In this document: positions 1 through 11,305 of the stretch, piece by piece
How the letters are laid out: each line of letters starts with the position of its first letter
Numbering within the stretch: the first letter of the stretch is position 1
Assembly (NCBI GenBank): GCA_963669155.1
Contig: OZ022596.1
Coordinates: 7,517,032-7,581,031 of the forward strand
From: Arbacia lixula
Taxonomy: Eukaryota > Echinodermata > Echinoidea > Arbacioida > Arbaciidae
Length of the DNA: 64,000 nt
Direction: 5' to 3'
Translations under genes and position numbers: made by a program
Notes under the pieces: generated by a model
What the model was told of the DNA's origin: nothing
Seen by the model: only the letters and a program-made list of their open reading frames with translations
Databases searched by the model: none

Positions 1-621
1 TCCTTTGTAGGACTTCAAATTGATAATCACCTTACATGGGGAGAACATATCAAAATGGTTACTAAAATTGTTCGTAGAAAGGTTGGTATCTTATTCAGAC
101 TCAGGCATTTTGTCCCACAACATGTATTATTGCTGTTGTATCAAGGGTTAATACAGCCACACCTTTCATATGGCATTGAAGTGTGGGGAAGTACCTACGA
201 GACTAACTTAAAGTGCATTTTGTATGCCCAAAAGATGGCAATGAGAGCAATTACCTTCAGTTCATGGAGAACTCATTCAAGACCTTTGTTCCACAAGTTA
301 AAGATTCTGGATGTTTACAATCTACACTTTTTATCAGTTTCAACTTTTGTCTATGATTTAGTTAATAACAACCTTCCACACACTCTAATAGAATATTGTC
401 AACTAATAGATCACAGGTATGCCACTAGAGGAAGAGATCAGGGACAGCTATATATACCTAAGTGTAAAACAACACAAGGTCAATTCTCAGTATCTTTCAT
501 TGGTGTGAAATTATGGAATCGTATCCCAAAAGACATTCGAGAAATGAAAACTACAGTTGCTTTCCGAAAGCTACTCATTAAGTATTTAATGGAGCTTTCA
601 GTTTCCACAGGAAACTGCTAA
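1..621 (+). CDS. C-terminal part of a LINE reverse-transcriptase protein (partial)
   Basis: The frame is open from the first base of the window, so the protein begins to the left and only about 206 residues are visible. The sequence has the tail pattern of non-LTR retrotransposon reverse transcriptases: FVGLQIDNHLTWGEHI, then LYQGLIQPHLSYGIEVWG, the thumb region with ILYAQKMAMRAI, and a late LWNRIPKDIRE segment. That pattern fits CR1/Daphne/Crack-type elements of the Jockey group; the clade is inferred. No stop or frameshift is visible in this part. The catalytic YxDD region would lie upstream and cannot be judged. It ends at TAA 619-621 and is followed by a non-coding LINE tail. Confidence 0.85.
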   Translation, partial: SFVGLQIDNHLTWGEHIKMVTKIVRRKVGILFRLRHFVPQHVLLLLYQGLIQPHLSYGIEVWGSTYETNLKCILYAQKMAMRAITFSSWRTHSRPLFHKLKILDVYNLHFLSVSTFVYDLVNNNLPHTLIEYCQLIDHRYATRGRDQGQLYIPKCKTTQGQFSVSFIGVKLWNRIPKDIREMKTTVAFRKLLIKYLMELSVSTGNC

Positions 622-1171
622 CCTGTCAGCATGTTGTGTATCTTGTTTGCGAGATAATCAAGATTGTATGTCTTTTTTTTTTATTAATCATTCTTTGTTT
701 TTGTTTACATCAGTATATTTAAAGTAGTTGTCAAAGTATAGTTGATAAGATATTACTCTTATATCTAGGAGATAAGATTTATTGTAAATACATGTATTCA
801 TCTTCTAATATATATTCATCATTATCATTATAAGCAGTCACTTACCAAAGAAAATTTTGTTACTACCATACTAAAGAATTTAAGGAATCAGGCTCGACTA
901 GCACTTGTGCTAACTTCTGATTCCTGTTAACAACTTCATTATCAACCATTTTCACTTTTGTACAAAATTGTTTAAAATGCTGCATCACAAGTAACATGCC
1001 TTCTTTCTCCATTCTTTGTTACATTCTTGCCAATTTTGTTTGTTTATTTTTTGGGGAAATACGTGTTTTCTTTCTTTCTTTGTTAATTCAGTCATGTACA
1101 TACAATTGTTTTCTGTATTGCTATTGTTGATGTTGATGTTTGTTAATAAAAATTCAATTCAATTCAATTCA
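1..1171 (+). mobile_element. LINE (non-LTR retrotransposon), 3' end
   Basis: The reverse-transcriptase end at 1-621 is followed by about 550 bases of AT-rich 3' UTR. It finishes in a short tandem AATTC tail at about 1150-1171, typical of CR1-like elements that end in a microsatellite rather than poly(A). Element X starts directly after the tail. At its other copy (19824) element X has unrelated left flank, so the junction near 1172 is either the true LINE end or the place where the two elements meet. Confidence 0.75.
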
Positions 1172-1520
1172 AGAGTTGATCACGTGATGAGGCGTAGTTT
1201 TTCCTATCAGATCACCTGAGAATAAAAGTTCGTTACACTCTAGGTGATAGTACTTTTTGGTTTCGCTGATCTCTTCAATTTTCACAGTCCTGATGCGTAA
1301 TTAATATTTTGAGTACGCGCGAAATAACAGTGCGTTACACTCGGAATATCAGTTTTAGCTCGAAGCAGACGACGCCGCGGCGCGCGATAATTAAAAATTT
1401 GTGTTCGTGGTTGTAAATACCGCGCTACGCCTGGCGCAGGTACTGCGTATGTACACGCACACGTACGTACATAGCCTATGTACAGTTCGTGTTTGCCACA
1501 GACATATTCGCGTTTCAATC

Positions 1521-1751
1521 AAAATAGCCCATGCCAATGGAATTATATTTGAACTACTCAACGACACTGAACTGGGACATTTGCTGCAAGAAAGTGAAAG
1601 TGAAAATACAAAGAGACAATTGAAGTTTAGCCTTCGAATATTTCAGGAGTTTTGCGCAGCACTAGGGGACGTCGAGTTTGACCAGCTAGCGGACATCGAC
1701 TTGAAATCATTGCCATGGCATTGCATGGATCAACTGCTTGGAAAATTCTAG
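1521..1751 (+). pseudogene. Possible Crypton / DUF3504-type recombinase N-terminal fragment
   Basis: The frame encodes an acidic lead (NDTELGHLLQESESENTKRQ) followed by LKFSLRIFQEFCAALG and FDQLADIDLKSLPWHCMDQLLGKF, then a stop. The order 'ENTKR...F.EF...L..L...dLd.LL..F' resembles the N-terminal SAM-like region in front of the tyrosine-recombinase-derived DUF3504 domain of Crypton elements and their domesticated relatives. No catalytic domain follows within the element. A GTGAGT donor-like site lies just after the stop (about 1754). It may be a decayed first exon. The assignment rests on pattern memory only. Confidence 0.35.
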
Positions 1752-2556
1752 TGGTGAGTCGTAGAGTAAAACGATTATGGTTTGCAGAAATATTTATTGA
1801 ATTTGCGGGACATAGACATTGTAGGATACGGTGCTTCTGCTGAGAATAGAAATGTCCAAGTTCAGAACAAGAACAGAAATGCGACGTTTCAGTTTAATAA
1901 CTGCGTTGTGAACATTTACAACTAACGTTACTAGCGTTAGAGTAAACGTTAGACCAGGCCTAGCAATGTTAGCCTAGAATGCTAAGCCTGTGCGGAATTG
2001 TTTTTCTTGTGAACTTGAGAACTATGATTGACGTCTCTTCACGGCATTTGCATGCATGATCAGCATCATGATTCAGGTGAATTCATCCGTACCGCAATGT
2101 TGTTCGTAGCCTCCCCTCCAATAACCAGAATATGGTCTAAAAGTTAGATTCAACGATAGGCCTAACGTTAGATTCTCGAACGCTTTTGTATGTCAAATTG
2201 TCATTTTCTTGTGTAGATAGTTGGTTTCAGATATTGCTCTAAGCTCTAAACGTAGGAGCCCGATTCATTTTTTTTTTAAATTTCCTGCGGCTTTGGCAAA
2301 TCAACGGAAATTCAAGTTGCGCCGCTGCCGCAACACAGCGAGAGGTCCCCTAGGGCAATCCGTGATTTTCCGCTGAAGCTCATGAATGCAGCTGGAAAGA
2401 AATGTATCGCGGTCTGCAACAAATTTTGTCACAGGTAGAAAGCATGCGCAGTAGTGCCAAGGCCGAAGAAACCAAAAAGTGCGATCACGTAGCCGCTTTT
2501 GTACGCTAAATTGTCATTTTTTGTATAGATTGTTGGTATCAGATGTGGAATATAAA

Positions 2557-2710
2557 GCAAATAATCAACTTTTGGTTTCAGGCACTTCCTCGGCGATCTG
2601 AATGTATACGCTATCTTTCCTCAGCTAAAAGCTTCGGAAAGATAGCTACATCCAGATCGCCTCGGAAGTGATAGTTCGTCCCATTACCTTCACCGACGTT
2701 GATTATTTGC
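2557..2710. repeat. Imperfect hairpin at the right end of element X, copy 1
   Basis: The sequence starts GCAAATAATCAAC and ends with the reverse complement GTTGATTATTTGC. The arms pair with interruptions over about 70 bases. Compared with 20798-20967, the left arm lacks about 16-24 bases between 'TTTCAGGC' and 'ACTTCCTCGG', so the stem is shorter here. Confidence 0.75.
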
Positions 2711-2712
2711 TT

Positions 2713-3880
2713 ACCATTTACTGTGCCTTCAATGAATAAGGCAGATGTTAAACAAAGTGATAAAATCGCCCTTTGAATCTCTAGAAGCTTCTTGATTTGC
2801 CCTACTTACCATGTTAATAGAAAAAATAAACATGCAATGTGCAGGGCAGTAAACAAAATGCATTTAAAGTAGTATGTGCGCATTCATGGGAATATGTGAT
2901 TAAACTGGTCCAGAACCGACTTTTTGGTAGGCTACAGGTAGATCTACTATTTAACCAGTGAGGTAATGGGTCTATGATATAACTTACCAACTCCGTGCCG
3001 AAGATAACTGTAATGATTCAACTGATGGAGATTCAGGAGTGATAAAGTAATAGCTGTTGTTGAAGATAATGTATTACGAGACGGTCAGAAGTGATCGTAG
3101 CATTTGCCGAGTGCATATTATGTGCGTTCAATATGGCGACATAGAGGTTACAATATCATACGTGATATTCGATCCACGGCTCCGTGATGTGTGTCACGCC
3201 CTGGTGGATATGAACGTCTGGGTTTTTCCCACACCACCGTGTACTTCGAATTCAACTCTTTATGAATCCGTTTTGACGTGAATGTCGTATCATACCTCGT
3301 ACCAACCTGGAACCTGCCGTGCAGGCCTAACTGAGAAACGGCCTTAATCGTGATCACTCTGCGTGAAATCAAGTTCATAGTGAGCATCCAGGAACAATGC
3401 GGTATGCTGAGCACACATAGAAACCTCATGAATAATAGCACTGGCATTGACAAATCTTTCCGTGGGAGTCATTTTGACATTAAAGGAAGGGATATTATTA
3501 ATGAAGATTACAGCAAAACATGACCAAACACTTGTGCCCTTACAAAGGGTCCAATTTTCGTTTGGTTTCAGGATCTCGTGAAAAAAATCATTTTAAAAGC
3601 TAGCTTGGTTAATCTTAATCAAGATTAGAGCCCCATTTTATAACCAGCTCCGATTGTACTTAACAGGCTACGATTAATCGTATTTCGACAAATGGGAACG
3701 TGGCATCGATTGATCTTGACGATTGGTTCTGAATATAGATGGCAAATCTCTTGCTTTAAGACAGGGCCCAGGACCCACATGGGCACCTGCAGTGTTGTAG
3801 ATGGCGACTAGGTATGCCGGGATGAATGCAGATATTTATATATGTTTAGCTCTAGCGGGAGCAGCGCGGGTGGAAAGGGG
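2713..3880. repeat. Segmental duplication, copy 1 left part
   Basis: Nearly identical to 15472-16637, from 'CATTTACTGTGCCTTC' to 'GCAGCGCGGGTGGAA'. Differences are single bases and small indels, for example 13 bases missing near 3418 relative to 16168-16180. No gene is recognised inside. The tract 3178-3360 also has a diverged relative at 6196-6300 and 17513-17700, so it belongs to a repeated module that predates this duplication. Confidence 0.8.
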
Positions 3881-5332
3881 CATAGTGAAACATTGTGGAC
3901 ATTTGCTCACCGTGCGCGCGTGTGCATGTCCGCGCGTCGATTTAACACGTAAATTTATGTTAGATTTCGTGACATTGTGTCATAAATCGCTAATTTTTTA
4001 CATGTTAGCATAAATATCCTCGCTTGGGGCGAGTAGCATCTGAAAGCCAACACTTTTCTACACATGATTAACTAACAATAATTCGAGGATATCAAGTAGT
4101 CTCGTTGCACTTTTTGCTTGAAATCTATTACGCATTCGTCTTTTGGGGTGGAAGTCTATGGGAAATGCCTCCGAATTCGACGAACAAACATGTACATCAC
4201 ACACGTGTAGGCCTACAGAAAACAAACGAAGCAAGCAGTCAGTCTGGGGCGAGCGGTTTCTGACAGAAGAGATTTCACACTAAAACTTGATATAAGACTT
4301 ATTCTCATTGGCTGTAAAATCTCGTTGCACTTTTGTTCCAAAAAGTTTTGTCTAATGAGAGACAATAATAGAAAAGAAGGCAACGAGAACTGCGGCAAAT
4401 GACGTAATGCGACGATTCCATTATAGAGCAGGGGCGTCGCGAGCGTTGCGCGCAATCAGGTTCGCGCTGCAGACGCGCAGGACTCACGACTCAGCGACGA
4501 GAACTGCATATTCCTGTGACATTTGTGTTCCTTTACTTAAAGTTCTAACAATGTCCAGAATATTTAGAACAATGCAGGTGAGATATTTGAAAGTTCACCC
4601 ATTGTTTAATGCTGTATGGAGCGTATTTCCCATACACATCGCTAAATAATGAAATAAACGCATATTTTCGGTGTTGTCTGCACTCTGCAGCGGAAAGAAT
4701 AGTGTGTGAACGGTGACTGAGACTTGGTCCCACGCGTGCAAATATATGTTGGTTTTATAGTACTAGTAGCAGCTTTATTACGAAATGATTAAATTGGTAG
4801 CTAGCGTACACTTGTGGGAATAAACATGGTAACTCAATAAAGCATGTCGACCCCTTAATTGTTACTAGTCTTGTTACTTGTGTTGGAATACATGGTTTCT
4901 TGAAAACTGACAAGGTTTGACTTCATTTGCATTCGTCTGACTCTGAGTTTGAAATGAGGGCTTGATAGCTCTGGCTAGACTAGGCTCTAGCTGGATCCGC
5001 CAGTTGAAGGGAAGATTTTATAGCAATGCTACGTTTCCCCTGTAACCAACCCCATATCTAAAATTATGTTATGAAACACAAGTGCTTGCGGTCAATAGCT
5101 GAAGAACGTGTGGAGGATGCATGTGAAATGACTATCTGTTTGCATTTGGAATCATTTGAATCTGTGTCCTACTTGTGCAGCCGTGGGAGGGATAATCCGT
5201 AAATTAAGCAATCACCCCTATATGCCATAATGGAGAAGTCCTACCCAATTCGAGCCGAGACCGGTGATGCGCGCTCGGGCAGCGAGCGCGTATTCACCTT
5301 TTGTCCAAAACGGGCTCAAAGTTTTCACTATG
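3881..5332. mobile_element. Insertion of about 1.45 kb with inverted ends CATAGTGAAA
   Basis: This block interrupts the segmental duplication: the partner copy runs straight from GGTGGAAGGGG to ACTTATCAGG at 16628-16645. The block begins CATAGTGAAA and ends TTTTCACTATG, a reverse complement, with weaker matching further in (GC-rich ends near 3915 and 5285). It therefore looks like a non-autonomous DNA transposon. The target duplication cannot be read because both sides lie in a run of G. The ends faintly recall P-superfamily termini; the family is not assigned. No intact transposase frame was seen. Confidence 0.6.
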
Positions 5333-6300
5333 GGGGGGGGGGGGGGACTTATCAGGAGGGGGTAGGTAATGGGGGTTGGGGGTTGAGGGACAAGTGGGGG
5401 ATAAGGAGGAGGGGGGGCAAAGGATTAGGGATTCATAAAGAGTTTTTTTAACACTTGTTAATAGATGAGCACTCGTTAACACTTGCAGAACGAAATGAGG
5501 GGGGGGGGGGGGCGCAAGAGCGTATGTATGTGTGTTTGTATGTATCTCTTCCACGTGTGTATAATTTCTGTAACGCTAATTTCACCCCTCTTCATTTACT
5601 TCTCATTAATATCTGGTCCCTCTTTCTCCCCTTTTCTTCTCTCATTCTCACGCTCTCTCTTTCCTTCTGCCATTTTCTCGTTCTCTGTCTCTCTTCCTCT
5701 TTCCCTCTCTATCTCTCCCTCTCTTTCTTCCTCAATGTTTCTCACTCTCAGCTTCTCTTGTATCTTTCATCCGTCTCTTTCTCTCATCTATTACTTTCTC
5801 TCCATTTACACCCTTCCTCTCCTGCTCACTCCTGCTTATAAATATCGTATTGCAAACACATGTTGGTCTGTCGGTGTGCCCACATCTATTAAAGGAAACG
5901 GTAAAGGACGCAAGAACTTTTTTTATGGATTCTTTCAAAGCGTTCGTTTAAAATGTGTTGATAGATGAGCGAGTGAAAATAGCGTTTTTTATTGTACAAA
6001 CATAACAAGATTTGCCTCTATTATGTTTTAATCCAACAAGATTTAAGCAGTTGCTAACAATGATATCTACATAGCAATAAACGTACAAGGAGACAGTCAG
6101 AAACGATCATAGATAGCATTTGCAGAGTACAGATGTACGTTCACGATTGCTGGATAGAGCCCACAATATAATACGTGATATTCAAACTTGATACACGGCT
6201 CCGTTCATGTGTGTCACGCCCTGGTGGATATGAATGTCTGGATTTTCCCAGTGGACTTCAAAGTCAACTCTTTATGAATCTGTTTATATGTGAATGTTGT
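5333..6300. repeat. Segmental duplication, copy 1 right part
   Basis: Matches 16638-17620 closely: G-run, purine-rich stretch, second G-run at about 5500, pyrimidine-rich tract 5580-5830, then 'TAAAGGAAACGGTAAAGGA' and the 'ACGGCTCCGTTCATGTGTG' module. The match is cut by the N run at 6301. The long frames across the pyrimidine tract are low-complexity and are not taken as genes. Confidence 0.8.
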
Positions 6301-6500
6301 NNNNNNNNNNNNNNNNNNNNNNNNNNNNNNNNNNNNNNNNNNNNNNNNNNNNNNNNNNNNNNNNNNNNNNNNNNNNNNNNNNNNNNNNNNNNNNNNNNNN
6401 NNNNNNNNNNNNNNNNNNNNNNNNNNNNNNNNNNNNNNNNNNNNNNNNNNNNNNNNNNNNNNNNNNNNNNNNNNNNNNNNNNNNNNNNNNNNNNNNNNNN
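6301..6500. other. Assembly gap (200 N)
   Basis: Exactly 200 undetermined bases. The left flank is inside the duplicated block, whose other copy continues past 17620. The right flank soon enters long C runs (6556-6600), a likely reason for assembly failure. Confidence 0.99.
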
Positions 6501-6739
6501 CGTTCGTGTACCCACACGAGACTGGGCGGATTAATTTTTTTTGAAAAACGTCGTACCCCCCCCCCCCCCCACCACCCCCCCCCCCCCCCCCCATCCCCCC
6601 GCTCAGCTACTTCTTGAGGAAAAACATGTCCCCTCCACCTTCGGGGAGCGATTTCCGCCCATGCATGAAAGGATCGTCTACAGATAATAACAAAGTTAAA
6701 ATCTAAAATGTCAAATGACTTCGGGAACTATAATCATGG

Positions 6740-7675
6740 CAGTCATTTCTTGTTCATACTTTATCTAATAATTGTGATTGCAGCAATGCATGAGAAAGGA
6801 AAAACTATGTGTGAATTGTAGGCTACCTGGGAATATAATGACACCCGGAGGATTGCTTTCGGATGTTGATAAAATTGTTCGTTGGCTGAATGCCTATGTG
6901 GACTGGCATGCGTTCTAGGTAGGTACTCACGCAAGATACCCCCCCCCCCCCCCTGCGCGCACGCGCACACACACACATGCACACACTATGTGACAGGATT
7001 TATGTAAATTCTATAGTCTAAGATAAACGTATCCGAAGTCTCATGCAAAAGTCAAAATATTACAAGACAGGTGAAACGATCGCGTCGACCATTTGCCCTG
7101 TTTGCTGTGCACTCAATATTGAACGATACAACATACATGATACTGCTCTTAATAAACATAGTAAATAGTTTCGTTTTGCCTTGCGTGTATGACTTAGTTC
7201 AGTTTCTTCCTGTGCCGGAGACCAGAGTTCATAACATGTTTTCCTGTCTTCGTTTCGTAGTACTTCCAATGACACCTTTGTCGTACCATCACAGAACCCT
7301 CGATACTATTTCGACATAAGAACGTGGGAAAAGCACTTTCTTCATCATATTCATGTAAGCTGTTAGTTTAAATAACCCGGTATATGAGTATGGTCGTAGG
7401 TTACAGAAAACAGAAACAGAGAGTACTGCCTCAATGGTTCATTAACATAATAAAGAGTTCGAGACCGGGACCTATAATCTCGGCAACCATTACCGCTACT
7501 ACGTGTCCAGACTTTATCTGACAACTGTGGTTGCAGCAATGCATGAGAAAGGAGAGAATGTACATATGAGAGTGGATTTTAGGCTACCTGGGAATGTAAT
7601 GAGACCCGGGGATTGATTTCGGATGTTGATAAAGCTGATCGTTGGCGGAATTCCCATATAGACAGGCATTGCTCA
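6740..7675. repeat. Pair of direct repeats (6740-6925 and 7475-7675)
   Basis: Both segments share 'GCAGCAATGCATGAGAAAGG', 'GGCTACCTGGGAAT' and 'TTTCGGATGTTGATAAA' in the same order and spacing. The period is about 735 bases. Between them lies the module at 6990-7440. No gene is recognised. Confidence 0.7.
6990..7440. repeat. Left-border module of the TRIM cluster
   Basis: Related to 32030-32470 in the same orientation: 'GATAAACGTATCC', 'AAGACAGGTGAAA', 'GCGTCGACCATTT', 'GATACAACATACA' and 'GTGCCGGAGACCAGA' occur in order in both. The two copies bracket the three-gene cluster and mark it as tandemly duplicated. Non-coding as far as can be seen. Confidence 0.7.
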
Positions 7676-7842
7676 GTGTAATTTATATATAAAAAAAGCT
7701 TATGTGTAATTTTAAGAATGGTTTAATATCTTACGTAGAAGTGTGTCAGAATGTTAAAGGGATTTTTTTAAATCTTGATGGTAAGTTAGGCAGAGTGTTG
7801 AGTCTCAAGTCGGTGTTGGCTTACAGAATTGTGGGTGACAAT

Positions 7843-8455
7843 GCTTTAAAGACATGTACTTGAAATATGAAGAAAAAAAGAGAGAAGTAAAGAGAATGTG
7901 AGAACAGAAGAAAGTAAAGAGAGACAGGAAAAGAAGGAGAAAGGAAGAGGAAGACAAAGGGAGAGGGAGAGTGTGTGTGGGGGGGGGGGGGAAGGAGAAG
8001 AATGGAAAGTATATATGTGTATCTGTGGTTTTCTACTTTTCTCTCCTTTTTGACTGTTTCCATCTATCTCTCATTATTTTCCTATCTCTTCCATTTTCTC
8101 TGTATTTTCCTCTTTCTCCCCTTTTATTCATCCACCCCCTCTCTTTATTATATATCGCTTCTTATGTTTCAATCTCTCTGTCACTTTCTAATTCTTGCTC
8201 CCCTTCTCTCTCTCTATCTCTCTCTCGCTCCCCCTTTCTCTTTCATTTCATTTTTCATTTCATTTTATTTATTTATCTTTCTCTTTTTTTATTTTCCATG
8301 TCTCTTGTTAATCTCCCTCTCTGAGTCACCCCTCCCCCTTTCTCCTCTTTTTCTATTACTCCTTCTCTTGCTTCGTTCTTCCGTCACTTTTCCTTTCTGT
8401 TTATCCTTTACTTTCTCTCCACCAACACCCTTTCTCTCTGTCTCACTCCTGGTTG
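7843..8455. repeat. Purine tract followed by pyrimidine tract, unit A
   Basis: A GA-rich stretch (about 7850-7975) and a G-run are followed by a long CT-rich stretch (8035-8450). Similar tracts occur at matching places in units B (17790-18230) and C (26222-27010). The long frames here encode only Ser/Leu/Phe-rich low-complexity sequence and are not genes. Confidence 0.75.
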
Positions 8456-10490
8456 TAAATATCACAACACGTTTTGGAGAAGGAAACGATAAAGGAATCC
8501 AGAGCTCATTTCAGTCTACGTGTACAAAGCGTTCTTTTAACAGCGTTTTATTAATGAGCGAGTAAAAATACCGGTTTCTGATATACAAACATAACAAGAT
8601 CCGCATCTATAATGCCAATCCCAGATAATGTAAGCAGGTGATAAGAGTAATACGCAGAAGTTTTTATATAGCAAGACACCCTATGAGATAGGTTACACAT
8701 ATATTTAAACTCATGTTTAACTCTCCGTTTAATCTGACAAATTGGTAATGGTTGTAACGATACGAATCACAATCACGTTCATATGTGACAATTATGGTTT
8801 ACACACAGCAAACTGATGTTACCTAAAAAAAGTTGACCCTTTGACCAATACATGATATACACACAACCTACACGGACTGACAGGGTGACATTTCGACAAG
8901 AGTACACATTAAGAGTTGGGAGAATTTTTGAATATCAGGAAAATACACAACTTGGTGACAGACTTTGTGCAAGAAAGTTTGAATTTAATACTATTCATTA
9001 AAACACGCAACAGTAGACCTAACAGAGGATTCTGAAAGTTTCACATAGAGCCATTGCTAACGAACTGCAACGTTATCACGATTGGTAAAATGATTTATAC
9101 TGTACATGAATGTCATGCTTATTACGCTGGTTTTTTTTTTGTTGTTGTTGCAAAATTCAATATGATAAATGTATTGATATCGTTTAACGGGTCCAACCAA
9201 AGTAACCCTGTATTCAAGTTTCACCACATTAACAGTTGTGATAATCTTTAATCAATATCAAGAAAATATACAGTTTTGTGAAAGACTTTGTACAAATAAG
9301 TTTGATTTAAATACTTTTTTAATAAAACACACAAGACATGCAAGAGTTGGCCTTACAGAGGATTCAGAAAGTATCTCATAGAGCCATTGCTATTAAAAAC
9401 GAACTACGACGTTGTCGTGATTGGTAAACATGATTATACTGTACATGAATGTCATACTTATTACGCTGGTAAAGGTTAATTTCCAAAACTCGATATGATA
9501 AGGTTAATCAAAAAATTATCATAACAATATACATGAATGCTAGTGATAACCGTTTGTCTCACAATGTATGGTGAACAAGGAATCTAAAAATAACACGACG
9601 TCAATTATAGTTATCACTAACGATTAACATTAGCGATTATATCCCCAATGAGTAACATATTAATAATAAACACGAAATTTACATTAGAGACAGGGTGTCC
9701 CAATTACAAAAGTCATTAAACTAAGCACGAATCGGCTGTAGACCATAACAATAACACATATGAAATTTCAGTCCGAGCTTCACAAACATTTTCAGGAGAA
9801 GTAAAAAATTATCGATGTTTACGTTTGAAACGCGGCGAGCATAGTCTACATTCATAATCACATTGTCCCTGCCAGCGCAAGAAGCAGGGCATCGCTGCCA
9901 TTGAACGCATGCACTGTATGCGAACCATAGCGCACAGCCTGCGGTCTCATAATATTTTGTATATTTTGTTCCACGTCGCCCTCTCGTGACCAGTGTATGT
10001 ACAATCGACTGGATAGTCTATCATAATCATAATGATTTGTGGGTACAGGCAGTGATCTAGGTGTGTTGAATTGGGTTATTATACAGAGTTATTTAGCAGT
10101 TTAAGGTCTCAAGTTCATCGTGGTGGGAGGGTTTGATTGGTTCTGACTGCTTCATTTTCAAGATTATTTTTATCACATTTGCATCACCACAATTAAGCAA
10201 TTCATTGAATACAATATGATTTCTTGTTAGTTAATTATAATATGATATACCATGATATTCTTTTCTCAATTGGCTGTGAAAGAGATGATAAATCTTATCC
10301 AAAATAAATATGTCATCAAAAAGATAACTCTATGCAGACTCAAACATTTATTCATGAAGTAACCAATACTTAATCTACACTCTTAATTAAAATAGTATAG
10401 CATGGTGTAAATCAGAAGAAACATTATTGTTCACGTAATCGGACTTAACACGCCATTCGATCTGACCATGTGAATGGTGACTCTAGTCAT
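8456..10490. repeat. Unit A region downstream of TRIM-like gene 1
   Basis: Non-coding sequence related to 18240-19800 with 21010-21840 (unit B) and to 27290-28990 (unit C). Shared marks include 'ATACAAACATAACAAGAT', 'GCAGTGATCTAGGTGTG' and 'AATTAAGCAATTCATTGA'. A local tandem duplication of about 330 bases lies inside (8930-9135 and 9249-9470, both with 'CATAGAGCCATTGCTA' and 'TGTACATGAATGTCAT'). No gene or RNA is recognised. Confidence 0.65.
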
Positions 10491-10501
10491 TTATTGACTC
10501 G

Positions 10502-11305
10502 TCACACCAGTGAGAGGGTCTGACGAAAGATGTGTAGCTTGGAACGGTCGCACAGAGCGATCTCACCCGTTGAGAATTCCCCGATAGCATACACGAACAA
10601 TTCGACGCGGTAATCAGCGAGGACTCTCCTGACGAGCTTCAGCTGTTTCGTGTACAGATCGACATGCACCCGACCAGGAATCCACCATCCAATTAGGATG
10701 TTGTCATCCTGCAGCACAGCAACGCGCGCATTGAAGCCCTTATTGTTGACGTCATACATCAGCTTGCCCTCTCTATCCACCACTCTGACTGATCTGTGAT
10801 TACTCAGTACCAGCATCTCGCTATGATTCATGGTGCAGATTGTGGAGGGTCTATACCCAGGACAAGGGATCTCCCTGACTGGTGCCCCACCCTCTAGTGT
10901 AAAGACACGTACTGCCTTATTCTCCGTAAACCCTATATACATATGATCGCATCCATCGACATCCATACCCCCTTCCTCATCAACCCATTCAAACTCTGTT
11001 GCCTTAATTTTCTTCCATGTCTGTGAGTAGAGAGATATGTAACGATCAAAATCAAGTACTAAAAAGCGGCCATCACGCAAAACAGCCACACCACATACTC
11101 CCACGCCCTGCAGCTTTCTCTCCAGTGATCCATTCACACCGCATACCTCTAGCCTACCATCCTCATATACCACCAGCATCTGTCCATTACGCGTGGCTAC
11201 CAATCTGCACTTGCACGCCCTAGTGAGGACTAGCTCCTTCTCCTTCTCAAGGCGCCACTGCTGATCAATGCCCTGCTCTTCGACGCCGGGACGTTGGGTT
11301 GCCAT
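10502..11305 (-). CDS. TRIM-like paralog 1, beta-propeller only
   Basis: 267 residues. Residues 1-13 (MATQRPGVEEQGI) match the start of paralog 3; the chain then jumps straight to QQWRLEKEKEL and the C-terminal propeller (about 15-265), with repeated blade motifs such as GGMDVDGCDHMYIG and NDxxLIGW. RING, B-boxes and coiled coil are absent; relative to paralog 3 about 130 residues are missing at one junction. The C terminus is altered: a small deletion after KLHIFRQT shifts the frame to an early TGA, losing the conserved TGVxSQ end. A conserved splice-acceptor-like TTTACTTTACAG lies eight bases upstream of the ATG, so earlier exons are possible. Alone it could act only as a binding domain. 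It may be expressed or a decaying copy. Confidence 0.7.
   Translation of the reverse strand: MATQRPGVEEQGIDQQWRLEKEKELVLTRACKCRLVATRNGQMLVVYEDGRLEVCGVNGSLERKLQGVGVCGVAVLRDGRFLVLDFDRYISLYSQTWKKIKATEFEWVDEEGGMDVDGCDHMYIGFTENKAVRVFTLEGGAPVREIPCPGYRPSTICTMNHSEMLVLSNHRSVRVVDREGKLMYDVNNKGFNARVAVLQDDNILIGWWIPGRVHVDLYTKQLKLVRRVLADYRVELFVYAIGEFSTGEIALCDRSKLHIFRQTLSLV

Larger units (their letters stand above)
1172..2712. repeat. Element X, copy 1 (large dispersed repeat)
   Basis: The left part (1172-1420, beginning AAGAGTTGATCACGTG) matches 19824-20070 almost base for base, and the right end (2495-2712) matches 20740-20972. The two copies share both outer ends but differ inside: this one carries a coding-like stretch at 1521-1751, while the other carries a duplicated 280-base module. 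No terminal inverted repeats are visible. The right end contains a strong hairpin. Type unknown; a Crypton-type element is a guess, based on the internal coding fragment and the lack of inverted ends. Confidence 0.6.

Noticed and set aside
5455..5968. 128- and 161-residue plus-strand frames
   Set aside because: They cross a CT-rich tract and encode only Ser/Leu/Phe repeats; the duplicate at 16783-17208 has different lengths and frames.
6175..6617. Frames spanning the N gap
   Set aside because: Most of each frame is undetermined bases, so openness is meaningless.
7971..8565. 117- and 196-residue frames
   Set aside because: Low-complexity translation of a pyrimidine tract with no domain.
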